64,000 bases of DNA, taken from NCBI GenBank assembly GCA_020310875.1, contig CM035437.1:47578924-47642923 (forward strand), read 5' to 3'. Below, one piece after another: positions 10,671 through 21,807 of this stretch; position 1 is the first letter of the stretch, and each line of letters opens with the position of its first letter. Source of the DNA: Ceratopteris richardii. Its lineage: Eukaryota > Streptophyta > Polypodiopsida > Polypodiales > Pteridaceae. The notes beneath the pieces were generated by a model, which made no database searches, was not told the DNA's origin, and was given only the letters and a program-made list of their open reading frames with translations. The position numbers were made by a program, and so were the translations under genes.

Positions 10671-13110
10671 ATCTTGGACTTAGTGCACACAAATGTGCGG
10701 GGGCCAAGTCAAGAGCCATCATTAGCATGCTCAAGGTACTATGTATCTTTTGTGGATGATCATAGTAGATGGAAAATCTTATACTTTATCAAGAACAAGA
10801 GTGAAGTGTTTGGTTGCCTCAAAAGATACTTCACACATGTAGAGAACTATAATGGAAAGTCATTGAAGAAGATTAGATATGATGGAGGGAAGAATATTTC
10901 TCCAAATATTTTGATGAATATTTGTAGGATAAAGGTATCAAGAGAGAGTTCACTACTATGTACCCTCCTCAACATAATAGTGTTGCTGAAAGGAGGAACA
11001 AAACTCTACTTGGGAGAACTATATCTACTGTAGTATATCTTCTCAATAGAATACCATCCAAATTATTTCAATGTATGACTCTCCATGAAGTTTGGAATGG
11101 AAAAATGCCAAGCCTAGGACATTGAAAATGTTTTGGTTGTTTAGCATATGTGCACGTACCTTCACAAATCAGAGGGAAGTCGGATGAAAGAGCAACCAAG
11201 GCTGTGTTCATTGGATGTGATTCAACACACATGGGATACATATTTGACAATCCAAATACCAAGCAATTCACTACAATTAGGGATGTATTTGAAGAACATA
11301 GGTCGTGGCATGAAAAAGACAAACAGAAGGTAAAGCTACCCTATGACCTTCATTCATATTTTCATCATTATAAAATAAGCATGATGCACTCAAAAGAAGA
11401 AAAAGATAAGAAAGAGAGATATTAAAAACTCTAAAAATCTAGAGGAAAGGCCAAGATGCAGGAATGTGGAGAATGCTCCAAACATACTCCTAGAAGATCA
11501 ACAAGGGAGAGAAGACAACCTAAATGGTATGGTTATGATTCAACATTTGTAACTAAACATACTACCTATTTGGCCAAAGAGTCAATTTTAGAAGAACCCT
11601 CTACTTATGAAGAATCCAAAGATAACCATAATTGGGAGAAATCCATCAAAGAGAAAATAGAACCTCTAAAAGAGATGGAAACTTGGGAGTTGGTTCCTAT
11701 GCAAACCAATGCAAAGATATAGGCTATAGATGGGTGTACAAATTGAAAAGGAATTGAGATGGCTCTATTTGTAGATATGAAGCTAGATTGGTCACTAAGG
11801 GATGTGCTCAAACATAAGGTAGACTATAAAGAAACTTTCTCACCAGTGGCCAAGATGACCACCATCAGAACCTTGCTAAGTGTTGCAATTGCAAGAAATT
11901 GGAAGCTACTTCAACTTGATGTGAAGAATGCCCTCCTCAATGGATGGATTAATGAGGAGGTACATATGTTACAATCCCTAGGGTATGAAAACCATAATTA
12001 TCCTAATTATTTATGTAAGCTTTAAAAAGCATTCTATGGTCTAAAACAAGCTCCTAGAGCTTGAAACTACATATTGATGATATACTTATAGGATTAAGGT
12101 TTCAAACCAAGTAATGCAAATCCATTATTATTTATCAAAAGGATTCATGATGAAGTTCTTTATTTATGATTCTATCTAGATTAAATGATTGTGATATATG
12201 ATAATATTATCGGGATAGAAAGAATCAAGAAATACATGGAGGTGTAATTCAAGGTCAGTGACCTTCGAGAACTCACATTCTTCCTGGGGATGGGAATTAC
12301 CTATACAAATCAAGGGATGTACTTGACTCAAGAATGTATATTTGGAATCTGATTTTGAACTTCAAAATGGATAATGTCAAACGTACAGGAACACCTATGG
12401 AGATGAATCATAAACTTAGTGTTTATGAAGGAGAACAAATAAAAGATATAAATGAATATCAAAGTCTTGTGGGTACTAAAATTTATTATACACATATAAG
12501 CACAGACATATCCTATAATGTTGGAGTGTTTTGTCAAGTTATGCACTCTCCAAGAAATCCACATATGGATGGAGCTAAAAGAGTGCTCAAGTACCTTAAA
12601 GGTACAATCAATAAAGGTATATTCTACTCTTATACATATGATTTGGATCTCAAATTATATTTAGACGTAAATTGGGTAGGATCTGAGGATGGCAAGAGAA
12701 GTACATAAATATTTCTAGCATTTTCACGATCAAAACTTTTTCTTGGAGTTCTAGGAAGCAAACCATAGTAGCACTATCATCAACTTTAGATGAGTACACG
12801 GGCTTGGCAATAGCCACACATGAAGCTATATGATTGGATTTATACACAAATTTGGGACTTGTGAGATCTAAACATCACAATTTTGGAGACAATGTGAGTT
12901 TAATGCATCTATTAGATAACCTTGTATACCATCAAGAACCAAACATATAGAGATTCATTACCATTACATTATAGAGAAACTATTAAATGAGATTGATGTT
13001 CCATTTGTTCCAACACATAAGCAAGTGGCATACATGATGACAAAAGCTCTAGATGGAGTAGTAAAGCTTTTTAGGCTCAAAGGAATTGTAGGTATAAAAG
13101 CCCTTTCACA
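10671..13110 (+). pseudogene. Decayed copia pol C (integrase to RNase H)
   Basis: It starts abruptly in the integrase core (LDLVHTNVRGP at about 10672) and lacks the zinc-binding part. The first catalytic Asp is Asn. Further on are FVDDHSR, the RYDGG segment and the integrase C-terminus at 11060-11330. The linker (RRSTRERRQPKW) is near 11490, RT at 11759-12330 (DYKETFSPVAKM, LDVKNALLNGWI) and the RT thumb/RNase H region at 12334-12840. The DMMTKALDG tail ends near 13110. Many stops and frameshifts are present, and the YVDD box is damaged in the 12160-12200 area. Confidence 0.85.
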
Positions 13111-13146
13111 TTTAAGACTCAAACATGCTTTAGCTTGAGGGGGAGT

Positions 13147-13490
13147 TGTTAGAACAACAAGCTTTCACCATGATTGAAGGAGAACTCATCATGGATAAAC
13201 CAAAAAAAAATTTTGGGATGAACTTTAGTCTTTTAGCCAATTGAAAGGCTTCACACACGTCCTTATGTACACTCACATAATTATTTGTGTATCATAGTAT
13301 TTACTCATTATTTGAGTATGTAACATGAAGTCTAAAGCCATGAGTCAAGTGTTTGGTCTCCAACCAACACTTGAAATAAATGATTTGATTCCCCACTTCC
13401 TAGATTGTAGAAGAAAAGAAACAAGATAGAACTAACTAAATCCCCCATGGATTTTGTGGAATGTAATGGAGGTTGTGCCATTTACTTTTG
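13147..13490 (+). repeat. 3' LTR start of C (right edge unknown)
   Basis: TGTTAGAACAACAAG begins right after the polypurine tract TTGAGGGGGAG (about 13135-13145). No TATA box or end could be placed with confidence; the next element starts on the opposite strand further on. Confidence 0.5.
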
Positions 13491-13739
13491 GTGACTAGTG
13501 ATAGGTGTACTCACCACTTGATTTATGTCTATCTAGAATCAAGTTAGCAATCATTAACTCAATACACGAAGCTCTAGATATCTTTGGGCAGAAATTAATC
13601 TCTTTCCTAAAAAATAAAGCTATATACAAAACTTTACACATACCCGTGAGCTCATGTTCTAACCTATGAGAATATATTTCATCTCTATGGTTCATTTGAT
13701 ATTCAAAATGAATAGAGGGGAATCTACTATCTAATTAAG

Positions 13740-14040
13740 TCATTTTTTTCCATTATTACCATCATTTTGGTAAGAGATGAATATTTTCTTATCTTTATTA
13801 TCTTTATTGATTTTTGTCATCTCTTCTATTATTGAATCTCTTTTCTCATAAATGGCATCATCTATTGATGGATTAATATCAATTTGTGTTAGTTCCTCTT
13901 CATCATCTATAGACTCATCACATAGAGTATTATCATTCTCATCAAGTAGATTATTATCATTGTCATGTAGAACAATTTTAATTTCTTTCTAAGATGCTGA
14001 TAAATAAATATTTGGCGATGAGTCATCAACATGAATTTCT
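13740..14040 (-). pseudogene. Acidic linker-like remnant (D1)
   Basis: On the minus strand this reads as an Asp/Glu/Asn-rich stretch with one stop, typical in composition of the segment between integrase and RT in copia polyproteins. Its assignment to D1 rests on position only. Confidence 0.4.
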
Positions 14041-14054
14041 TCAATCTCTCTAGA

Positions 14055-15173
14055 AATAAAGTTATGAAACAATCTCATGTGTCATGGCCTGTTTCAACAT
14101 ACCTAGGAATTGGCAATTTCTACAGACTATCAAACCATTCCGCATGATTGTTAATGTGATTTGAAGCACTTGAATCAACATACCAAACATTACCATTCAA
14201 TTTTGTAACATCAGTAGTCATCGTATTCATCATGTGATGTTGGACCATGAACAACTTCTTAGAATCATCTGCACTTGTGGATGCATAGTTGTTTTTCTTG
14301 CCTTCTATTGTTTTGATTCTTCAACCTGCAATCGCGTTCAAAGTATCCAAGTTTACCATAATTCTGGCATCCTTTATTGTCATTACTTGAATCATTTCTT
14401 TGGAAATTTATGTGGCCTTTGTGGCTCCTCCTGCCCCCAAATTGTCTTCTACCTCTTGCATGATTCTGATGTTGACCTTGGTCTTGGTTACTATTTCCTC
14501 TTCCACTTTCAAAAGCTCTACTTCTACCTCTTCATATAAAAGAGTAGAATACCTACTCAGAACTAGGTTTTACTTTGGAGTTTGAGTCCGCACCAAGATT
14601 GTTTTCTTTAATAATCAACATGGACACCAGATCAACAAAATTCAAAATATTTTCCCAAGACTATAGAAGTTCTAAACTACTTATAAATAGCTTCTAAACC
14701 ACGAAAACACACTTCCACCTTATCATCATCATCTACATTGATGCGAATAGATGCAAGTAACTCACATATGATTTTGACTTTTAGGGTATAGTAACTTACC
14801 AACATGCCCTTTTTCTCTAGTGTCTACAGCTTGTTCTTGAGTTGCAATTTTCATGCCTTTGTATTGGTCTCATACAATGCGAACAAAGTGTTACAAGCCT
14901 CTTTTGGAGTCTGGGAAACTTGCCCAATCATGCTATCATCTACACTAAGAGATAGCCAATACATTACCTTTCATGCTCCTTGATTCCATTCTTCATATGC
15001 TCTTAACTGATCCATAGCATGATTCCTCTCTGGTAAATGTGGAGTGTTTTTGTTCTCTCCTTCTATGTACTTCTAGTAGCCTTTCTATTTGTCATTCTCA
15101 ATCTCCAAGCATGGAAGTTGTTCTTGTCCAGCTTATTGCTCATAAGCTAACTCATTCCATCTATACCTGCCAT
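14055..15173 (-). pseudogene. D1 gag and protease remnant
   Basis: The gag start corresponds to ATGGC at 15173, the same context as D2's ATGGC at 32350. The frame is broken by stops almost at once. A glycine/arginine-rich zone and a degraded zinc knuckle follow near 14340-14540. The protease-like part at 14060-14260 parallels the D2 protease with its D-S-G motif, but it is damaged. Alignment by eye to D2 is good over most of 14073-15450. Confidence 0.7.
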
Positions 15174-15615
15174 TTCTATAGTAGTTTGCACACTACAAAA
15201 ACAATAGAAGCGGTACCTTTGCTTGAAGACGGTCATATTGTGATGTGATAGTTTGATCTCAAAAAAACATAGTTTTCATATATCAATAGTACACAGAATC
15301 ACTTGAAATTTTGGATCTAGAATGTTTGAGTGTTGGAAAATAGGTTTAACTTTGCAAACTGACCTAATTTTTTTGTGGGCCCAACCTTGCACGCTCAAAA
15401 TGAAGGTCAAGATGGCTCCAAAATAGAAATCTAAGCAAGACGAGTGATCCTAAAGGGGTAACTCACGAAAATATGTTGATACCTTCTAGCTTCATGCCAA
15501 TTTTCTTAGCAATCTAAAGTGGTTTATGAATCTCACTTTCTCCATGACTTCTTATGTACTCTTCATTGTCGACGTTCTCCACAAGCTCTCTACAGCCACA
15601 CTAGCTCTGTCACCA

Positions 15616-15989
15616 TGTCACAAGGAAGGAGATAAGGAAGAGAGATCACTCACACACTCTCACACTCAAAAAAGAGCACACACATAGATTCAAGCAAGGA
15701 AACATAATCTTATTCTTCTTCTACTACATAAAAGGAATATACAAGAATGACCTGAAACAACAATACAACTAGTGCAATATATAAAGAAAAATACATAAGG
15801 AAAACCCTTATGTCCACAAATGAGTGAGTCGGAAAGAAAAAATGTTCCATTACTCTCCATGGATAAATCTAGTAAAGCTCATTGAAGTGTCCCTAACATA
15901 TACTGATGTGAACACTATACATGTAAGAGAAATGAAAAAGTGAGGCATGTCATCCTGGATCATCACACGTTGAGATTGATATCTCAACA
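15616..15989 (-). repeat. 5' LTR of D1, 374 bp
   Basis: On the minus strand it starts TGTTGAGATATC (right edge 15989) and ends ...TGTGACA (left edge 15616), next to a two-mismatch primer-binding site at 15604-15615. It aligns with the D2 right LTR (34145-34463) and with the left remnant at 27309-27504. Confidence 0.85.
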
Positions 15990-16570
15990 CCCTCTATCTG
16001 CGATCATAAACTATAATGACTCCCCAAAAAATATGCATAGAACACCCTGAGAGCCATTGGGCTCGTACCCAGCTGACCAAAAAGCCTCCCCATGTCTTTG
16101 CAAGAGTTGTTTGCATTGCCCTTTACAACTTAATGAGAGGTGGTGCTCTTGAAGCCTTAGAGTATCCATGGATTTTCCAAGCAAACACTGGTGGAGCTCC
16201 TGCCAAGGTGAGCCCTATCACATACAAACTATAGCCTGCCAAGTCCCTCATGGAGACAAGGCAAACAAAGATGTTCTTGTGCTAGTGAATTCAACCATCT
16301 TTGAGGTAGGTTTGGACAAGGAGTAATCGGAGTCCAAATGTCCCCAATAAGCAGCCAACTGCTCTACAAACAACCCGCATGACTAAGTCAAGTGGAATCA
16401 CCATTTACCCATGCTTTCTCCAAGAGAATCTCTTGCTCATCTATGTATATGTACATGGAAAAAAATCCAAGTGTTCCTAGCTTTGTGGGATATGGGAGGT
16501 ACTATGGGTATTATGTCCGTTCACCTATATAATTCCTTGTTCAATCAATTCCCTTTCTTCATGAATGGTA
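15990..16570 (+). other. Unidentified open frame in an unassigned spacer
   Basis: A forward frame of 72 codons starts at ATG 16016. After a stop at 16232, protein-like sequence seems to continue in another frame to about 16330 (reading HGDKANKDVLVLVN). The composition is unlike the copia remnants around it, and I do not recognise a family. It sits between the D1 LTR and the broken end of the F integrase. It could be a captured gene fragment or chance. Confidence 0.3.
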
Positions 16571-17162
16571 ACCTGTGCGACTTTCCAAATTGACATGCAC
16601 TACACTTATAAATCATGTTCTGCTTTGATAGGTTAGGGATTCCAAGTACAGTTTGGTCCCTGCAAATTTGTGTTAATGATCTTTCCCCAAGATGTGCGAA
16701 TCTTTTGTGCCATACTTCCAATTATGCGAGTGTCTGACTACCATAATTAAAGAGAACAATGTTCCTAGTGTCTTGCAGTTCAAATGTGAATAATCTACCT
16801 ATATTTTCACCCTTTGCAATCCTCCTAAATCCTTGACTTGGATCTTCAAAAAATGCTCCTCCTTTTGTGAACCTTACTTGTAGGCCTTTCTCCACAATCT
16901 GTCCTACACTTATCAAGTTCTATGTGATGGTAGGGACATAGAGTACCTTGCTAAGTAGGTTGAAGTTTCCATTAGGTGCTTTTACATTTCCTATCTTCTC
17001 CACTAGATGCCTTGTATCATCACCTATTTGCACTTCATGCTTGTTCCTTTGATCTTCTAAATCTGACAGGAGGGCCACATTTCCCACCACATGATCTGAG
17101 CAACCTGAATCTATGTAGAAAACATGCTCATTAGATTTACCTTGTGACATTTTCATATTCAT
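16570..17162 (-). pseudogene. Family F protease and gag-pre-integrase remnant
   Basis: The protease (17162 to 16920) keeps the active site YIDSGCSDHV. After one stop near 16918, the pre-integrase region follows (ISVGQIVEKGLQVRF, then RRIAKGENIGRLFTF), and the HHCC zone is recognisable in other frames down to about 16570. The integrase core is not present; the homology ends there. It continues the gag at 17289-18213. Confidence 0.8.
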
Positions 17163-17288
17163 GAGAAGTAGAGAATCTTCTTGATTTGAGTCTTCTGTGT
17201 AATTGTTGTAATCTTTTCTTTCTTTGTATCCTCCTTGGTAGGTTGAATTGTTGTAATTGTTGTGGTTGCCATGGAAATTGTTGAACCT

Positions 17289-18213
17289 TCATCTTGAGTA
17301 GCCATAACCTCCTCTATTGTAGCCTCTGCCTCTTTGATTCTTGGAATTCCTAAAGCAATCCCTAGTTGTGTGATTATTTAATCCACAAATAGAACAAGGA
17401 TTAGAATCGTGGAGTCTCTCCCTACCTTGTCTTCCTCCTCTACCTCTACCTCTGCCTCTACCATGTATTCGTCTATCTGCATAGTTAGCTTGATGTGTAC
17501 CTACATCATCATCCACTTTGTTTCCTTTCCCTTTGTTGTCTTTGGCTTTATTTTTATTAGTATACAAAGCAAAAGATTGATTACCTTTGGAACCTTCTCC
17601 ATTCTTCATGAGCTTGGCCTCTTGAGTAAGTAGTTGTCCCCTAAGTGTATTGAAATCTAGTACATGCATATCCATGTATAGATCCATTGCTATTGTAAAG
17701 GCTTCCCACTTGTCATCTACCTTCAGACCATTGATGAATTGCCTTACAATTTTTTCTTCATCTATTACTTCTCCAATGCTTCCTAGTTGATCATCAATAT
17801 CTTTGATCTTTGTGACAAAATCAGTCAGATTTTGTTTTGAAGATTTCTTAGGTGTTGTGAAGTCCAACCATAGTTGGTTCTTTCTGGCGTTTGTGCTTGA
17901 AGAGAAAAAGGCCTTAAGTGTAATTCCACACTTCCTGCAATGTTTTAAAACTTCCAATGTGAGGCAACAAAAAATCTGAGATAGAGTTGAGGAGATAAGA
18001 CCTTGCAAGTGCATCCTTGGAGCACCATGTGCTCAATCTTTCTTGCTCTTCTTGTGTAGGTTGACCTTTATTTCTTTAACTTGGCATAACTTCATCTCTA
18101 GCTATATAACCATATAGATTCTTGCCTTGAAGATAAGCTTCTATCCTTAAAGACAAGGTTCAGTAGTTATTTCTAGCCAATTTGTCAATTGATGAAGGAA
18201 ATCCATCTGCCAT
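17289..18213 (-). pseudogene. Family F gag with intact zinc knuckle
   Basis: The likely start is ATG at 18213, only about 14 bases after the primer-binding site. Early stops near 18175 and a frameshift separate the N-terminus from an open 241-codon stretch (18014-17289). That stretch has the Gag core (LTDFVTKIKDIDDQL, FINGLKVDDKWEAF), an Arg/Gly-rich run and a complete CCHC knuckle CSICGLNNHTTRDC. Gag packages the element RNA. Protease follows on the same strand. Confidence 0.85.
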
Positions 18214-18226
18214 GTTGTCCAACCTT

Positions 18227-18238
18227 GCTCTGATACCA
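18227..18238 (-). other. Primer-binding site of family F element
   Basis: On the minus strand TGGTATCAGAGC, a perfect match to the plant copia consensus, one base from the LTR end at 18240. Gag lies downstream of it, so this LTR acts as a 5' LTR for the sequence to its left. Confidence 0.9.
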
Positions 18239-18239
18239 C

Positions 18240-19291
18240 TGTGAGGATCGATTTGTACTTGATGAAGATGAAGTGGTGCTGCATAAACTTTGCACTACAC
18301 AAGCCAAACGAGCTCCAGAGATATGTTGTGGGCCCTTTTAGCTTGCCAAAGGATGTATTAGACACCCTATGTACCTTGGAAGATCACTCTCAAAGAGATG
18401 AATCAAGAGAGATAGGTAAGAGGTGATCCTAAAGTAAAAAACTTGCTATTTTTGTTCCTACACCTATTTAGTGTTTTGAACAGTTCTCTAAGCATAGTAG
18501 TAATTGGTGTAATTCATTTTAGGGAACTCTAATTAACTAAGTAAGATAAAAATCATGAGTGATTTCATAAAAAATGATGGTTTACATGCAGAAAAAGGAG
18601 TTTAGCAAGTCTCAGCTCCATCTCGACATTCATGGGCTGCAACAGTCATCAGACCAATGAGAAAAGATATGCTAATATTTGAGGGTCCCAAGAAGATAAT
18701 GAAACTTTTTAGGATTATAATAGACAGTATGCTGATTCCATATGATTTAAATCATGGCAAATGATTGACTACACACTGAGAACAAGATCTAAGAAAATCA
18801 CTATTCTCATGGAGTACTAACAGAGAAGTAAAATGAGAATATAATGATTATATATGTATTAAAACATGTACAAATACAATGTCATTGACAGCCATACATT
18901 GCTCAATGTGTGAGAGGTGAATGGGCTATGAGATGAGCTCTCACATCACAACAAAACTCACTCAAAGTGATCTCATGGGCTCGAGATAATACGCCGATCT
19001 TTTGATCCCCTTTTTATAATCATGTTTGGAGCCAAGGTTTGAGTTCAAATTCAAACTTCTACATAAAAGCTAAATCCTAAAGTTTAGGATAGATTTCCTC
19101 ATCACTCAACAATTGATTGATTCCTTATTTTAGAGCTTCCTAGCTCCACATGGGTGTAACCCACTTTTACAAGGATAAATATGAAGGACTTTTACAAGAG
19201 ACTTCATATATAGTCTTGCATAGGTTATGCCAATAAATCAAGCATAAGTTAATCCACCAAGTATGTGGCCTTGGGTTTAATTGCACCAACA
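18240..19291 (-). repeat. Family F LTR, 1,052 bp, shared by two internal regions
   Basis: On the minus strand it runs from TGTTGGTGCAATT (right edge 19291) to CCTCACA (left edge 18240). A polypurine tract (inverse CTCCCCCTCAAG, 19293-19304) touches its right edge and a primer-binding site its left edge. A minus-strand TATA-like box lies at 19010-19020. Related LTRs are at 27505-28560 and from 63021. Having pol on the right and gag on the left, it is 3' LTR and 5' LTR at once. Confidence 0.88.
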
Positions 19292-19339
19292 GCTCCCCCT
19301 CAAGCCTAACATGATTGGTCTTCATTCCTCCTTGATTTC

Positions 19340-21156
19340 CTACAAACCAATCATACCTTTGAATTTACTGAGTTTTGTGCCATCTAATGCTTTGGTTAAA
19401 ATGTCTGCACATTGTTGATGAGTTGACAGATATGATAACTGAATTTCCTTGCTCACAATCTTCTCTCTTACATAGCGGTAATGTACTTCAATATGTTTAG
19501 TCCTTGCATTAAAAATTGGATTGGTAGCCAAGTGAATGGAACTCATGTGAAGATTTGGAGTTCCAATTTCCAATCCAAGATCTGTGAATAGTGTCATCAT
19601 CCACATTGCTTCTTGAGTAGCCATAGTCAGACCTCTGTATTCAGCTTCTATGAAAGAGTGAGCAATTGTGGGTTGCTTCTTAGATGACCATGAGACAAGT
19701 TTTGGCCCTGCAAAGGAAAGATATCCTAAGGTGCTCCTTTTGTCTTCCTTGGAGCCCATCCCAATCTGCATAAGAGAACAACTTTAGACTTAAATCAGAT
19801 ATAGGGTAGTATAACCCTTCATTCATGGTCTCTTTGAGATATCTGAGTATCCTCTTGGCAACTTCCATGTGAGTTCTCTTGGGTGTGGGCATAAATTGAC
19901 TTAGCACACTCACACTATAACATATATCTACTCTTGTCAATGTAGCATAGTTCAAACTACCCACAAGACTTTGATAACCTGTGATATCTTCTATGGGTCA
20001 GTTTCATGTGAGCTCAATTTATTCTCAACCTCCATTGGAGTACTTGCAATCCTGCAATCTTGCATCTTGAACTTTGTCAACAAGTCTTTAATGTATTTCC
20101 TTTGGGTAAGGAATAGACCATGGTCTTTGTATACTACTTCCAATCCTAGGAAGTATGTGAGTGAACCCAAGTCACTTATATTGAACTCTTCTTTCATCTG
20201 CTCCTTGATGTTCTTTATCCCATCTGCATCATTTCCTATAAGTATACTATCATCCACATACACACACAAATAGATGACTTCAGAATTACTCTTTTTGATG
20301 AAGAGTGATGGATCTACCTTGCTAGAAAGAAATCCATTATCCTACAAGAATGATACAAGCCTGTGATTCCAAGCCCTTGGGGCTTGTTTGAGTCCATATA
20401 GATCTTTATTAAGTTTACACACATACTTGATTGCCAAAACCAGGTGGTTGTGCCATATACACCTCTTTTGTTATCCATCCATTAAGAAATGCATTTTTTA
20501 CATGCAATTGAAGTATCCTCCAATTCTTGGAAGAAGTAATACTAAGTAGGACTCTAATTGTAGGCAAATTTGGCACATGAGTGAAGGTCTCCTCATAATC
20601 AATTCCCTGAGTTTGTGCAAATCCTTTTGCCACAAGCCTTGCCTTATACCTATTAATGGATCCATTTAAGTTCTTCTTCAATTTGTAGATCCATCTTGAG
20701 CCTATCACTTTCATTGATGAAGACTTGTGAACTAATTCACGTGTTATTTTCCTTAAGAGCTTCAATTTCTTCTTCCATTGCATGCCTCCACTCTGATTTC
20801 TTCTTTGCTTCCTAAAATGTTGAGGGATCCTCTTGATTTATGTCCTCTACTAGATAGATTGAATGTTTAATAACTAGAGAAGTATCAAACCCATACCTCT
20901 CTGGTCTTCTTTTCTCCCTCATGGATCCTTTTAGGCCATGATGTGGTGATTCCGCCTCCAGGCCACATTCCTACATTTTAACTTTACCTTTAGACTTCCA
21001 CATTTTGAGTTTTTCAATCTGAGTTGCTTCATCTTCTGAGGTATCTTGTTCTTCAATTTTAGAAGGGTTATCCTTGACAAGCTTTGGAAAATCTTCTTCA
21101 AGATCATAAGCTAATTTGGTCTTACTACATGATTCTTCATACCAAGAATTCATCAA
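19340..21156 (-). pseudogene. Family F reverse transcriptase and RNase H remnant
   Basis: Minus strand, from the right: acidic linker (21156-20971), RT N-terminus (20783-20415, with KARLVAKGFAQTQGIDYEETF and LHVKNAFLNGWI), RT palm with YVDD (near 20255), RT thumb (19964-19680), RNase H (19771-19340) ending DILTKALDGTKLSKF. RNase H has SYADW where SDADW is usual and FIEAEY where STEAEY is usual. At least three frameshifts and several stops. The polypurine tract and F LTR follow on the left. Integrase is missing at the right end. Confidence 0.88.
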
Positions 21157-21807
21157 ACACTACATCTCTACTCACCGAGAATCCTTTATTTGTTGGGTTG
21201 CTTAGTGAAAGAACTTGGAGAAGCTTGTAAGAGGTAGAAAAGTGCGTTTCGAAGTGATGAAGTTTGGTCAAGCCAACCGGCACAAGAACAGCCCTTGAGC
21301 TTATGGAGACTCAAATAGACCTTATAGGCATGCGATAAGAGCAAAGAAATTCACTATGTACTTTGGAGCATCAAGAAGAAAGAGTCAATACAAAATAGAT
21401 AGGTTCGCGGGTCGACTAGCTCAAAAAACTTACTATCTATGGAAGAGACAATGAACTTCAAATGCCCATAGCGACCAGCGTGATTACAATTAGAAAAAAT
21501 CAATTTATGGGAGTGATACACATAGGGTTGAGTGTATAGAATGCACAAAACTATAAGGAATAAGCAAAATATGCTATAGGAATGAATGAAACATTCACCG
21601 GTGGTACTTCCAATTTTTCAAGAATATGCAGAGATTGACCTTGAGACAGAAAAATTCAGATTTCTCCCAATCTACCGAACTAAATGGTATGAATATGTAT
21701 GTCCATAAACTAGACACTAATACCTTCCCAATGAGCCATTGTGCACTCAATTTGAAGCTTTGTAGAGAGAGCAGTAGCCTCTACACAATTTCTATTGGCG
21801 AAGAAGA
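21157..21807. other. Unassigned segment between F pol and B2
   Basis: No coding motif recognised on either strand. A slightly less AT-rich part at 21180-21480 resembles neither neighbour. B-family homology begins at about 21808 (ATGAGGCTTGGCATG, parallel to 49548). Confidence 0.35.

Larger units (their letters stand above)
13740..15989 (-). mobile_element. Copia element D1, minus strand, internally deleted
   Basis: Read on the minus strand: 5' LTR (15989 to 15616), primer-binding site, leader, gag, protease, then an acidic linker-like stretch. It is colinear with D2 from the LTR through the protease. Integrase between the protease (to about 14060) and the linker-like part (14040-13740) is absent, and RT, RNase H and the 3' LTR are missing. 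It is a truncated, dead copy. Confidence 0.75.
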
